Assembly: GCA_031761405.1 (NCBI GenBank)
Contig: JASEVX010000001.1
Span: 116,102,609 to 116,166,608, forward strand
From: Serripes groenlandicus
Taxonomy: Eukaryota; Mollusca; Bivalvia; Cardiida; Cardiidae
Direction: 5' to 3'
DNA length: 64,000 nucleotides
Below, one piece after another: positions 36,345-49,260 of the stretch. The notes beneath the pieces are model-generated. The model was not told the origin of the DNA. It did not search any database and saw nothing but the letters and a program-made list of their open reading frames with translations. The translations under genes and the position numbers were made by a program. Positions within the stretch are counted from its first letter, which is position 1. Each line of letters starts with the position of its first letter.

Positions 36345-36929
36345 ATGAATGGCGATTCCGATTAAATTGTATACTATAATAGTCCAATGTGGTCAAACAG
36401 TCCAACATGAGCTTTCAGGATACCTACACAGCTAGATGACGACTAGTCGTGATTCTCGTCTGACTGTGCGCATGCGCGGGCTGGTCTCGGTCATCTTGGT
36501 ACGTTTCCATGTGTCGTGGTCCTAATGTGTCTACTTTTAAGTTTGAAGAGTCCCTATACAGTATGTACGGAGGAAATTATTGTATCAATTATTCACACAC
36601 TGTCTGCTAGGAAACACCAAGGGCGTTTGATACCATCAGCGATCGATTTGTTTGCTGGGTGTTTTGATATATGTAAATATCTAAGTTTCTGTATTTGCCA
36701 TTCTTCGGTGTGCATGCAGACCGTATATAGTTTAGACATAGACATGGTAGATACATGTATGTTTCATAACAGTTATTCATCATTGCAGAACCGATCTACC
36801 ATAGCTGATAGACGTAACTTTATTTAAATACCAAAGCCCGGTTATAAACAAATTATATTTTAGTTGGAATGTGTAGTTTATTAAGTTATATCCAGGTATC
36901 AGTACAATAGTTGGGTTTACTGTGTGATT

Positions 36930-37035
36930 AACCAACATTCTTTCCGACGTTTGCCAAAATCAATGCGAAACGCTTCATAGAACTAGGTGCCGTTGTAAAA
37001 GGCGTTAAACCCAAATCAAGCAATCAAGGAATCAC
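36930..37035 (+). mobile_element. SINE tail fragment
   Basis: Only the 3' part is present: ccgttgtaaaaggcgttaaa followed by cccaaatcaagcaatcaagg. The head is missing. Confidence 0.5.
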
Positions 37036-37207
37036 ACATGTTAACTTACTCAGTAACGGTGAACCGTTCAATTTGGAGAAGATGCATTGCAAAGTGGTAT
37101 CGACAAGCTTTATAATTAGAACGACATTTTTGTAATCAATAAATCCTTCTGTTAACATTGACCGTTAGAAACAACATGTTCATATTAATGTGATCATATT
37201 AGGTCGT

Positions 37208-37405
37208 TTAACCCTTTCTCACAGGTAGACGCTTTCTGAAGCAGACGACTTTTAAAAACATTTGGATAAAATAGGAAATTGCGCACAATAAGTAATTTCT
37301 CGTTTTGCCACAGTGTTTTCAGTAATTACACCTACACCTTCTCCATATATTTGCTTAGATGATTTTAAACTAGTCTGCTGCAGATTGTTTGAAGGTGCGA
37401 AATTG
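37208..37405. mobile_element. Decayed TTAA-type MITE, copy C
   Basis: The left end TTAACCCTTTCTCACAGGTA is clear. The interior has gaagcagacgacttttaaaa, the small hairpin gaaattgcgcacaataagta-atttc, and ctgctgcagattgtttg near the right end, which has lost the terminal CCCTTT inverse. Confidence 0.6.
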
Positions 37406-37834
37406 TTTCACATGTCATGTTATTAACCTCATTTGACAGTATTTACACGATAAAAAATACACAGAACGGCGCTAATTACCAGCTGCAATATGGGTTATAT
37501 ACTTAATGATTGTATCGGTTAGTCAGTTTGATCCCGAATCAATATCTCACACATTCTGACAATATTTAACCGATCCAGGGCTCAGAAAGATGTACAGGGT
37601 TTACCGAGTCATTGTCACATTGTTGTCAGTTTCGTTTTATTTGTATTGTGTTTGACTAAAACTTAAAGACAAAGGATTGCTCATTAGAAAGCATTTCTAT
37701 TTATATATCAGAGTCTTTCTCAAAATAAAACTAGATATTTGATGATTTAGAACTTTGACTTCGTCTAAGTTTAGTACGAATATGTGTTTTGTATGCAACG
37801 TAACAGTGTGTTGTCGACCTGTTTTAGAGTGATA

Positions 37835-39545
37835 ACCCAAGTTTCCTCATGGTGTCACCCTTTCGTGTAGGAAGCATCGATTCCAAGGTCACCTTAGGTT
37901 GTCACCCTATCGTATGGGAAGCGTCGTTTACCAGGTCGCCTTATCCTGTCTTAGGGGTGGCGCCGTTTACCAGGTCACATTATGTTGTCACCCTGTCGTA
38001 TAGAAAGCGTCGTATACCAGGTCACCTTATGTTGACACCATGTCGTATGGGTAGCGTCGTATACCAGGTCACCTTATGTTGACACATGTCGTAGGGGTGG
38101 CGTCGTATACCAGGTCACATTATGGTGTCACCCTGTCGTAGGGGTGGCGTCGTATACCAGGTCACCTTATGTTGACACATGTCGTAGGGGTGGCGTCGTA
38201 TACCAGGTCACCTTATGTTGACACATGTCGTATACCAGGTCACATTATGTTGTCACATGTCGTAGGGGTGGCGTCGTATACCAGGCCACCTTATGTTGAC
38301 ACCATGTCGTAGGGGTGGCGTCGTATACCAGGTCACCTTATGTTGACACCATGTCGTAGGGGTGGCGTCGTATACCAGGTCACCTTATGTTGTCACCCTG
38401 TCGTAGGGGTGGGGTCGTATACCAGGTCACCTTATGTTGACACCATGTCGTAGGGGTGGCGTCGTATACCAGGTCACCTTATGTTGACACCCTGTCGAAG
38501 GGGTGGCGTCGTATACTAGGTCACCTTATGATGACACCATGTCGTAGGGGTGGCGTCATATACCAGGTCACCTTATGTTGACACCATGTTGTAGGGGTGG
38601 CCTCGTATACCAGGTCATCTTATGTTGACACCATGTCGTAGGGGGTGGCGTCGTATTACAGGTCACCTTATGTTGACACCATGCCGTATGGGTAGCGTCA
38701 TATACCAGGTCACCTTATGTTGACACCATGGTGTAGGGATGGCGTCGTATACCAGGTCACCTTATGTTGACACCCTGTCGTTGGGGTGGCGTCGTATACC
38801 AGGTCTCCCTTATGTTGACACCATGTCGTAGGGGGTGGCGTCGTATACCAGGTCACCTTATGTTAACACCCTGTCGTAGGGGGTGGCGTCGTATACCAGG
38901 TCACCTTATTTTGACGCCTTTAATAAAACGCGTCGTATACCAGGTCACCTTATGTTGACGCCTTGTCGCATAAGAAGCGTCGTAAACCTGTTCACCTTAT
39001 GTTGTCACCCTGGCGTATTGGAAGCATCGTTTCCCAGGTCACCTTATGTTGACACCCTGTCGTATAAGAAACGTCGAATCCTCGGTCACCTTATTATGTC
39101 ACCTTATCGTATGGGAAGCGTCGTTTTCCAGGTCACCTTAAAGTTGTCACCCTGTCGTATGGGTAGCGCCGAAACCAGGTTATATTGTGCTGTCATTTGA
39201 TGGACAGGTTGTGTACTAACATTGGTAATATATCCTGATGTAATAGTTACATAATATTTACAATAAGTTGCATTATGTTGTAGGGGTGGCGTTGTGTTCA
39301 AGGTTACATTAAGTTGACACCCTGTCGTAGGGGAACGTTGTATCCAAGGTTACCGTGTGGTGATACCCTGTCGTGGGAATAGCGTTGTGTCCCAGAGTAG
39401 GTCAAGTTGTTAGCCTGTAGTAGGGAAAGCGCCGTTTCCCAGGTTATCTGATGTTGTCATCCTGTCGTATGGGTACCGTTAAGTCGGATACCAGGTTACA
39501 TTAAGGTGTCGTCCTATCGTTATGGTAGCGTCGTATACCACAATT
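37835..39545. repeat. Minisatellite, 47-bp unit, about 36 copies
   Basis: The unit contains ggtcaccttatgttgacacc, atgtcgtaggggtggcg and tcgtatacca; spacing measured between adjacent units is 47 (for example 38281 to 38328). Units between about 38050 and 38900 are almost identical, while those at both edges diverge (tatgggaagcgtcg variants, cacgtcgtt changes). All frames here (37849-38082, 38764-39200 and others) are repeat translations. Confidence 0.96.
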
Positions 39546-40702
39546 GTACCGCCATGTCCCGTCCGTATGTAGCAAGAGCAGAGGGGCAAATCAAACACAA
39601 TCGGGTCATTAAAATTGCAGAACGAGTTCGTATAAATATGATTTATATTACTCTAACACAACGATTTACGGGTGTAGCAGCAGGCGACTATTGAAAATAG
39701 TTCGGAAAAAAGAACTTGATCAATATTGTTGTCAAATCTGCTTCATGTTTAAGCTTTAAATTCCCTGGATATTAGCGTATATTATTCAAATATTTTTTAA
39801 ACAGACGACACATAAATTATTATCATGAAATTGGTCATTTTGGGTGTTATAGTTCGTCTAGCATGCTAGACATAACATTTAAACCCCTTAGCACGATGTA
39901 TCGAAAAGTAGAGGAGACATGAAAGTATCATCAAACATGTCATCAATATATAAGTTGACATCAATCCTACACCTATATGTCTTTTTATAATAAGTGGGTC
40001 ATACATTCAGATCACATGCGAAGCTTGCGACAAATTGCTCAATGATTTGGACTACGAATCGTTATACAATTTTCACTATATTCTGTTTTTATATCGGCAC
40101 TACATTGACCTTAAGGACTGCGAGCTATTCATTTTAAAAATGAGTTTCGCTTAACCCTTTTGAACATACCCCAGAACTGCTGTAGACGACTTTGAAAACA
40201 TCTTTTGCAAAACTTATGAAATCGTACAATATATAAAACTTTAATTAATTAATAGAATTGACAACAGTGTGGCAAAGGAAGATATTGCTTATTGACAATA
40301 CACTCTAAGAACCTTGATAACACAAACAATAGCATCAAATGATCGAAGTAGACAGATGAGTATCTAATATCGGACAGACAAAACTCTTTCATGCAAACGA
40401 TACTTAACTGAATGTTCTTCTAATTAAAATCCATATGAAGCAATCACTAAATCTGCTTTCAACGGCCAAAGCAACAGTCGACAGAGATGAGAAGAGCAGG
40501 TGAATTATTGATCAACCAACAAACAGTCAAGTGCAATTATACAGCTTAGTATGAGGGTGTTCAATCAGGAAAATATTGTTGAAGCGAGTTGTACGTCGTT
40601 AAGATTTAACAAATAGGTTTGTTATAACACATTTATTTTATAATGTAGAGATGTTATACGTACCTAACCAAACATCTTGTCGATTTTTCTATCATGTTAC
40701 TC
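39546..40702. other. Gene-free spacer between two minisatellites
   Basis: No gene is supported. A one-ended TTAA/CCCTTT family member begins at 40151 (TTAACCCTTTTGAACATACC). Confidence 0.45.
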
Positions 40703-42237
40703 ATATCATCATACCAAAAGGTTGTTTAGATATAGAACAATTTCATCCCATCATACAACAAGGATGTTGAGATATAGCACAATGTCATCCCATCATACAT
40801 CATGGTTGTATAGATATAGAGCAATTTCATCTACTTCATACAAAAAGGATGTTTAGATATAGAACAATTTCATCTAATTATACAAAGAGGTTGTTTTGGT
40901 ATAAAACAATTTCATTTCATCACAACAAGGTTATTGAGATGTATAACAATTGCATCCAATCATACAAAAACGATATTTAGATATAGAACAAGTTCCTCTA
41001 ATCATACAACAATGTTGTTTAGATATCGAAAAAGTTCATCTCATCATATAAAAAGGTTGTTAAGATATAGAACAAATTCATCTTATCATACAAAAAGGTT
41101 GTTTAGATATAGAATAATTTCATCTTATCATACAAAAAGTTATTTAAATATAGAACAATTTCATCTAATCATACAAAAAGGATGTATAGATATAAAACAA
41201 TTTTAACTTATTATACTAACAAGTTGTTTAGATATAGAACAATTTCATCTTATCATACAACAAGGTTGTTCAGATATAGAACAATTGCATCTAATCATAC
41301 AAAATGGATGTTTAAATATAGAACAAGTTCATCCCATCCTACACAAAGGTTGCTTGGATATAGAACATTTTCATCTCATCATGAAAAAAAGTTGTTTAGA
41401 TATAGAACAGTTTAATTTAATGATACAACACGGTTTATATATAGAACAATTTAATCTTATCATACAAAAGGTTATTTAAATATAGAACAAGTTCATCTCA
41501 TCATACAATAAGATTATTTAGATATAGAATAAGTTCACCTAATCATACAAAAAGGTTGTTTAGATATAGAAAAATGTCATGTCATTACACAACAAGGCTG
41601 TTTAGATATAGAAAAATGTCATTTCATTACACAACAAGGCTGTTTAGATATAGAACAAGTTCATCTAATCGTACAACAAACGTGTTTAGATATAGAACAA
41701 GTTCATCTTATCATACACAAAGGTTGTTTACATAAAGAACAAGTTCAACTAATCATGTAATCATACAAAAAGGGTGTTTATTTATAAAAACAAGTTCATC
41801 TTATCATACAAAAAGGTTGTTTAGATAAAGAACAATTTCAACTAATCAAACGAAAAGGTTTTTCAAATATAGAACAATTTCATATATTAATACAAAAAGG
41901 TTTTTAAGATATAGAACATTTTCATCTAATCATACAAAAAGGATGTTTAGATATATAACAAGCTCCTCTAATCATATAAAAAGGTTATTAAGATAAAGGA
42001 CAATTTCATCTTATCATACAAAAGGTTGTTTTAATATAGAACAATTTCATCTAATCATACAAAAAGATGTATAGATAGATATATAACAAGTTTCTCTAAT
42101 CATACATAAAGGTTGTTAAGATATAGAACAATTTCATCTAAAATCATACAAAAGGATGTTTAGATATAGAACAATTCCATCTAATCATACAACATGATAT
42201 TTTAGATATAGAACATGTTCATATAATCATAGCAACA
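40703..42237. repeat. Minisatellite, ~42-bp unit, about 36 copies
   Basis: The unit contains gatatagaacaatttcatct, aatcatacaaaaaggttgtt; gatata starts recur at 40729, 40771, 40813 and 40856. Units vary by point changes and small indels throughout, so it is older or less homogenised than the 47-bp array. The open frames (RYRT-S-HHTKRLF-type periodicity) are repeat translations. Confidence 0.95.
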
Positions 42238-42948
42238 ATCTAGTCAGCTGACATTGACACATATCTTTATTGTAACACAAGCGGTCATACTAGCCACCTA
42301 TTAGTTGATATCCTTGCAAGCGTCCAACAACTGCATTGTAATTATATAGATTGACTTGGATGTTGGCTCTGCGTTCCTGTTATTATCTTTATTTACACAT
42401 TGTGAGCTTTGCAATACTACTAAGCCTGTTTACTGCAAGTGACTCGTTCCATTTCTAACAATTTATTTGGACATTATGCATTCCATCAAAAGCACATCGT
42501 AAATACGATGTATACCTTAATGCATAAAATCTCAAAACTCTCAATAGCTCATTGTTTTGTGCATTTATTTATGTAACTCTGAGTCACACCAGGAATATAT
42601 ACAAGTAATAGATATTGATGCATCCACGAGCAGGGAATAGTCACACTCTCGCGAGAGTCTTTGCCATCCGTTTATATAATGAAGAACCATAGATACAACA
42701 TCTTGAGAAAAACGCCCGTGTGCAGTCTTACTAGATCCCTGCACCTCGTTGTGATGATAAAACGGCTATTCAACAAGGCTCATTTTATCAGACGTGAATC
42801 CAATAATAGTAGGAACTGGGGAAGGAAATAAATCGTTTAATTGGTTGATTACAAAGGAGTGTGAAATAAATCGCTTTATCTTCAGAAGATTTATAGAAAT
42901 ACACGGGGATGAGAAAAATCGTATTTCCCAGTCAGAATTATTTCCCAT
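42238..42948. other. Gene-free interval
   Basis: No supported gene. Overlapping frames on both strands at 42766-42979 reach into the MITE that follows and have no start or splice context. Confidence 0.4.
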
Positions 42949-43203
42949 ATATCGAGGGCTTGGTGTGAAACAGTTGTAACTAAAAACCTATTTTGAAAAC
43001 CCTGGTTTAGGGGCAATTTTGACCCTTGTGTAAACAATGCAAATTTAGGTGCCATTGCTCAGAACGAGCAATGGCACCTAAATTTCCATTGTTTACCAAG
43101 GAAAAGTGGTTAACGCTTATAAAGACTTTATGGCGAGGTGATTAACCTTGGTAAAAAAATTACCAATTTTAGATACAACTGTTTCACGCCAAGCCCTCGA
43201 TAT
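42949..43203. mobile_element. Two-level palindromic MITE
   Basis: Outer arms 42949-42981 and 43171-43203 are inverted copies (atatcgagggcttgg, gtgaaacagttgta). An inner hairpin, about 43027-43060 against 43066-43100, is near perfect (aaatttaggtgccattgctc / gagcaatggcacctaaattt) with a five-base loop. At 255 bp with no coding capacity, it is a typical miniature DNA element. Confidence 0.85.
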
Positions 43204-44138
43204 GTTCACCAAATTGTCGAACTGATCGTTGTTTATCACTACATACGTTAGAAATAACGAGAAAAAACAATTCGAGACAGTCTTCGATATTGTTGTTGGT
43301 GTAGATCAAGGGGAACAGGTTGATAGGCGATGATAACATTTAAACGTAATCAGAATATACCGTACACACAACACGTGTAAACAGTACAGAACCAGGCTTT
43401 TAAAGGCAACGGATGATCAGGGTTAACACTGGAGAATTCGAACAAGCTTGATAGCGGGTCATCGAAGGAACATCCATGCCTAAGTATTATCACCTGCTGA
43501 TGACGTATCTGATCTGTATTTAGCGTTGTCCGTTTGTCCGAGTACACGATTCGGGTCGTATTATTTATTATTTTTTATTATATCTTTATTTCCTCCGATC
43601 ACCGAAGATAGTACAAAGCACAAAGAAACAATACAAAATTGACAGAGAACGTTGACACAAACATTGAACCAAAAGTGACAAACATTGAATAGTTAACACA
43701 TTTACACAAACATCATTCATTCATAAATTTGATTGAAATAGCACTTATACATCAAATCATGTACAGAGTAATGTACTTATGAGACCCTGCACATGTGCAG
43801 ACGCGTTTGTTAATAGACACGAATATATACAATGAGTACAATAACATTCATTCACGTTGGAAGCACAACAACAACAGAGTTAGTTTATGTGAAAACTCTG
43901 GATATTCTGCTCGAATGAGTAGAACACCCAGAGTATGCATTGTTCGCAAGACATATTCTTAGATACCCCTGAGGAGCACCTCATCGAAACGAAATATGCA
44001 GTGCTCTGAAGGGTAATAGTAAATGTACAAATGAGAAGACATAACATAATAATTGACAGACAGATGAGAGGAGGGATAGAATATGTTTGTCTCTAGATAG
44101 AGAGAATGAGGAAATGCAGTAGGTGAAGAAGAAAATAC
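43204..44138. other. Gene-free interval with possible non-LTR tail
   Basis: At 43555-43600 the minus strand reads aataaagatataataaaaaa with ATT-rich ends, like the simple 3' tail of a truncated non-LTR retroelement; a similar tail (aataaagatattatcattat, minus strand) is at 47990-48020. No ORF supports this. Confidence 0.3.
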
Positions 44139-45206
44139 ATATATACTAGGGATGGGAACGAATATTGAAAACGATATTCAAATATTCGTTTTCTTTATTC
44201 GAATATATTCGAATATTCGATTTTAGAATCAGAAATCAGTATCCGATTTCAGGTTAATCCGAACACTGGTACTTCCCATTTCCTTTTTCAAATAATGGCA
44301 ATTTTCCAAGTAAAAGTATGAGCTATTGTTTACGTATATATTTCATGTTTTCAACTGAACTTACACTCTCTTTTTCCTCAACAGATGTATTTGAATTTCA
44401 ATTTGAAGTAAATCAAGAAATAAATCCCTTCCAAACGATAAACCAAATCGCAACGTTTTTTGAGCCGTATATTCATTCAGGTGTCGCTTGTTTACCGAGT
44501 TTAATATTGAATCGAATCAAATAATTAACGAAATAATTATAGATCTTATTCATACAAAAAGCATAGGGAGTTGGGTGATATTTCTTTTACCGATTTCGTC
44601 TTTTTAATCGCGTGTTGGAAGAAAACAAAATCGCGGACGATTCAATCTGTTCGCTTATAAATGTGACTTCATTTTTGAAGATGTAAAGAGGAAAGCTGCA
44701 TACATGTACTTTTGAGACGTAATGCGATGTTTAAATATGATTTATTAAATGTTTGCAACAGCTGTCTTTGATGTAAACATCGACTATGTTTTGGTTAGGC
44801 TGGGATTGTTTTACGGAACTGCAGACTGTCACCGTTTATACATGTTTGTTGATTTAAAAATATCGAACACACTCGTCGTCAATGTGATGTCTGGTTACAC
44901 ACGATTAGATCTCCGGTAAACGTACGCGTGACAATTATTGATTTTATTATCGTTTCCTATGTTTTGACAAACGTTGTAAAAACACAACAAACGACACATA
45001 CAAACTCTTTATCACTTCACCCTTAATCATTATTAGCTCCATCTCGCGACCGATGTCAGAATTTTACTAATAATTTTGTGTTTAGAAAATAGTAATAATA
45101 ATAGAAAATAATACACTGAAAACGAATATTCTTATTCGAAAACAGTATTCGAATATTCGTCCGTTTTTCGAATATTCGAATATTCGTTCCCATCCCTAAT
45201 ATATAC
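44139..45206. mobile_element. Non-autonomous hAT element with 8-bp target duplication
   Basis: The element proper is 44147-45198 (1052 bp). It begins TAGGGATGGGAACGAATATT and ends with the inverse attcgttcccatcccta. The 8 bases on each side are identical (atatatac at 44139-44146 and 45199-45206). An 8-bp duplication with TAGGG-type ends is diagnostic of hAT transposition. The subterminal regions are rich in attcgaatattcg motifs, likely transposase-binding sites. No transposase frame is present, so mobility would need a partner element. Confidence 0.92.
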
Positions 45207-45366
45207 ATATACATTAACACATAGACATATACATACATACCCGTCTCTATATATATACAAGTACACATACATACACACACGTACATATGAGTACACACAC
45301 ATACACATACAAACACAAACACACGCATACATATACATGTGCATATACATACACGTGTACATCATA
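45207..45366. repeat. Degenerate CA/TACA microsatellite
   Basis: Alternating acatacaca, tacatacatac and acacacgtac motifs follow directly on the hAT target duplication. The two minus-strand frames over it are repeat-derived. Confidence 0.8.
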
Positions 45367-47109
45367 AGCCCATCCGTTGGGTATATTTACAGCTAAACTG
45401 TATGAAATCAATGGATGTACCACCTAAGGGTTGAAACGTAGCGACGTGCGTACGGATTTACAACTAAGGCACGGTTTGATGGATTCGATTATGTTAACTA
45501 TCATAGGAGAATGTAAGACGGCAAGCTTTACTAAGATTGCTTAAAAACCTCAGTTATGTCACGTTGAACTCATAATGTATTTGTTCTGTTTTTCATGGTT
45601 ATGTCATAGCATTATAAACACTCCACAGGCCACATCAGATATTTTATCTCCATCAAATTTCGATCAAACTTTAAACTGCGTCAAATTGGTTCAAATACTT
45701 TGTCAAATTTTAGAGAAAAAAAAAAGTGAAGCCTCATTGTTCATCATATTATCATAAGCGTTCATCAGAATATGATATCAAATCAGTCAGATTTTAAATT
45801 GGTTCACATGGAGTCAAAACAAAAGGCACTAGGCTAAATTGTAGAAAAACATTGTGAATAAACTATAGGCCACATCTTAAAAACATAAGACAAACCCGTC
45901 AAGATTTGTCAACGGATCTGTACAATGTGAAAAACGTTCGTAAAGGATTTGTACTAAACTATTTTCCAAGTGGGCCTTAACTGTTGGACAATAATATGTT
46001 TAAGGTTTGTACAATATACATATAAGGAAAACATGCCCCTCCCTCTGACGGTTTTGTTTTACAATGGGTTAAAATGATTTTAACACTCTTGGTAGGTGGT
46101 CACCATAGGAACATTTCTGCCGATTGTTTTTCTAATCGGGCCAGAACCTTTCAACAAAAAGACTTTAAAGTGTTTTCTTTTCGTTGCTATGACAACCAGA
46201 CTTTCTAATGAAATTCAATTGTTTAACCATGTTGAAAGAGGACCACCACAAATAGTCGATAGTTATATTAGGAACTGTTGTTTGAAGTTGTTCGTAAGAA
46301 ACTGTGAGAGGATGGACAGACGTCGACGATGCACGCCGGATGGTGACTGATAATAATAGCTCACTCAAAGAACAATACTATCCACTTTAATAAACCATAG
46401 TAAGAAATTTCAACATTTACTGAATTTTATTCACAATCTGCAAAATCCTGATACGTTTTTTATGTAAGATTTTGTCTCTAGCAACCATCCAAAATGACAA
46501 TTTATTAATTGTAACAAGATAGCCAATAAAAAGGTATTTATATCTTTATGGTAAATTATTGTGATTGAATCGTTTCTTTGGCCTAACTCTGTCACCGAAC
46601 TCGTCCACCACAACATTGTCCCATACAGAGGCCCTAACCTATAGTATTACGCTCATACATTTCTTTGCGTATGAGTAATAGACGAGTATTATCGAAAAAA
46701 GAAAAAAAAGTGTCGGACATTTGCTGCTATCACAATCGCATGTTCACTTGCCATTAAAACACACATGTATCCGTTTATTTAACAAAATAGTAGTTCCGTT
46801 GAACGTAAATGAGATTCTTATTAAAGATCAAATGCACGGAACCATCGAATGGTATTTTAAGTAAACTATAAACCAATATCATACTACTCTAAAAGGATGA
46901 CAAATTCACCATGACAAGGTAGAACCAGAACTTCGTCTTTGATAAACCTTTAATAAATCTTTATTCTTAATAGTTTCGCTTATAATATGATAGATACATC
47001 TAAAATCTAAAAAAAAAACGAGAACACTCGAAAAAGGTTAATGTGTCTTAAAGTGTGTAGAAAACAATCAGACTAAATTATGTAAAGCTTTTCTTGGGAT
47101 TAATCTGTA
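45367..47109. other. Gene-free interval with dispersed-repeat copy
   Basis: 46080-46375 is a diverged member of the molluscan dispersed repeat noted at 34560 and 54165 (gatggacagacgtcgacgat, cgccggatggtgac, aatagctcac). The rest has no supported gene. Confidence 0.45.
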
Positions 47110-48455
47110 AAGGCCAGGACACGCTGTTACGATTTGGGGCTACTACTTTCAAAGAGTGCTGGCGAGTTATAACTCGCCGAAATGTTCACGAGTTTGCGAT
47201 ATATTTTGATGATGGGGACATCAGTTCAACTCTTGATCGGATTCTTTTCAACATTGATACGAGGATAGTACGATAATCTTGTTTTTAACAAGAGTGTAGG
47301 CATCATCTTTATGATCTGTGTACGACATTTTCTCAACAATCGAAGAACTTTCTACGAGAATGTACGAGTTATCGCGAGTCTAGTCCCGTTCTGGTAATAT
47401 GTGCTCGAGTGTATGACGAGAAGTAACGAGTTGTGACGAATATACTACAAAAACCGCACGAATGAATGCGACACATGACGATATTGGTATAAATATCAGT
47501 AGTCCTACACTTCTTGATCAGTGGTCAGTTTGATATCATAGATTCAATATTACACATATGGCCCATGGGGGTGTTGACTCAGCCTCTTGTTCCATACCCG
47601 TCTTCTTTTTTTGGCATTTTATCCCTCCTCTTTTGGGGCATGCTTGTTCAAGCGATATGGAGTTACCATGCACACCCAGAATCAACATAACTTGCCAGAA
47701 CTGGTTACAATTTCGAGGAAATGTCGAACAGAACACATTAAAAATCGTACAGATGTTGAATAGAAGTCATGCAAACTCGAAATATGTGGGAATCATTTTG
47801 AGCAGGGATCGTACTCATGTCTTTCTAACTCGCATCTTAACTCGTAGCATGCCGAACGACGTTGTTACACGGCGAGAAGCGACAAGTGGCGACGTGTCCT
47901 TCACACGAGTACGGGCTTGGACGACAACTCATCAACATGTCTTCGAGCAAGCCAGATTTAAACCGTTTTAAATGCTCGCCGCTCTTTAACAATAATAATA
48001 ATGATAATATCTTTATTTTGTTAAGGTAACATCTAAGACACATACAGACAATTTAACAATGGCTATACATATCTTATTTTCATATGGCCTTCAATAATAT
48101 TATAACACACACAAACATTACATTTAACAACATGAAAATTTCAATGAAAAATTATGGCATGAAAAACAAATTGAATTAATTTTCAATCATGTGAAGACAG
48201 ACACTCCAAATACTTTAAACACAATTCTTAACATAATAACGGCAAGTAATCAAGATAGTGTTAGTATGGAACCTTTTCAAGAAGGTATTTCTTATAATTT
48301 CGTTTGAATGATACAATAGACTACTGGCGACATGAAGATACATGTATGCGACATGTACATATATGTGTTCGAGTACTGCATGACAACTGAGAGTTAGGGC
48401 GAGGTATTACTCTCCGCACCTCGTAGTTCAAACTCGTAACAGTGTGACCTGGTCT
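47110..48455. mobile_element. Unclassified DNA element with terminal inverted repeats
   Basis: The left end aaggccaggacacgctgtta-cga and the right end (inverted) aagaccaggtcacactgtta-cga agree at 20 of 24 positions and continue less well inward. At 47161-47178 there is a perfect palindrome, ggcgagttataactcgcc. Interior sequence is full of acgagt/actcg motifs and has no transposase; the 137-codon frame at 47558-47971 has no recognised domain. The target duplication is not clear, so the superfamily is undetermined. Confidence 0.6.
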
Positions 48456-48744
48456 TAAATGGCGCTATGGTATTGGGTGAATGATGGAGATTTCCTCTTG
48501 CTATAAACATTAAATTAATTAAATACTGTATACGACAAATTGATATGGATCCTAAGTAATGATATCTAAACAGTGCTACTTACTGCTTAAGCCGCATGTG
48601 GATAACTTCGATAACACAAGTTATGGCATTTTTATTTATGTATATGGCTTTGGTTGTGTGCAGCTTTCTCACGATATATGTAATAAAACGTATCTCATAA
48701 ATCAAGTTAATTCAAGATTAAACGACTTTGTTTTCAAAGGTGGC

Positions 48745-48944
48745 NNNNNNNNNNNNNNNNNNNNNNNNNNNNNNNNNNNNNNNNNNNNNNNNNNNNNNNN
48801 NNNNNNNNNNNNNNNNNNNNNNNNNNNNNNNNNNNNNNNNNNNNNNNNNNNNNNNNNNNNNNNNNNNNNNNNNNNNNNNNNNNNNNNNNNNNNNNNNNNN
48901 NNNNNNNNNNNNNNNNNNNNNNNNNNNNNNNNNNNNNNNNNNNN
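48745..48944. other. Assembly gap (200 N)
   Basis: Exactly 200 unknown bases lie next to a microsatellite, so the true length is probably arbitrary. Apparent long frames through the gap are artefacts. Confidence 0.99.
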
Positions 48945-48960
48945 AGAGAGAGAGAGACAA

Positions 48961-49025
<65 letters not shown>

Positions 49026-49052
49026 GACAGACAGACAGACAGATATATATAT

Positions 49053-49121
<69 letters not shown>

Positions 49122-49260
49122 GACAGAGACAGAGACAGAGAGACAGAGAGAGAAGGAGAGAGAGAGAGGGAGAGATAGATAGAGAGGAAGAGGAAGAGGG
49201 AGAGAGATAGAGAGAGCGAGAGAGAGACAGAGAGAAAGAGGGGGGAGATAGAAAGTGAGA
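48945..49260. repeat. Compound microsatellite (AG)n-(AT)n-(ACAG)n
   Basis: AG, TA and ACAG tracts alternate, with gagaga-rich imperfect sequence to about 49260. It is close to the reverse complement of the array at 6004-6335. Coding frames on both strands are repeat translations. Confidence 0.96.

Noticed and set aside
37835..39545. CRISPR-like regular array
   Set aside because: Units are contiguous with no unique spacers; this is a eukaryotic minisatellite.
47558..47971. 137-codon frame inside the inverted-repeat element
   Set aside because: No recognisable domain, no catalytic motif, and an antisense frame overlaps; not enough to call a transposase.
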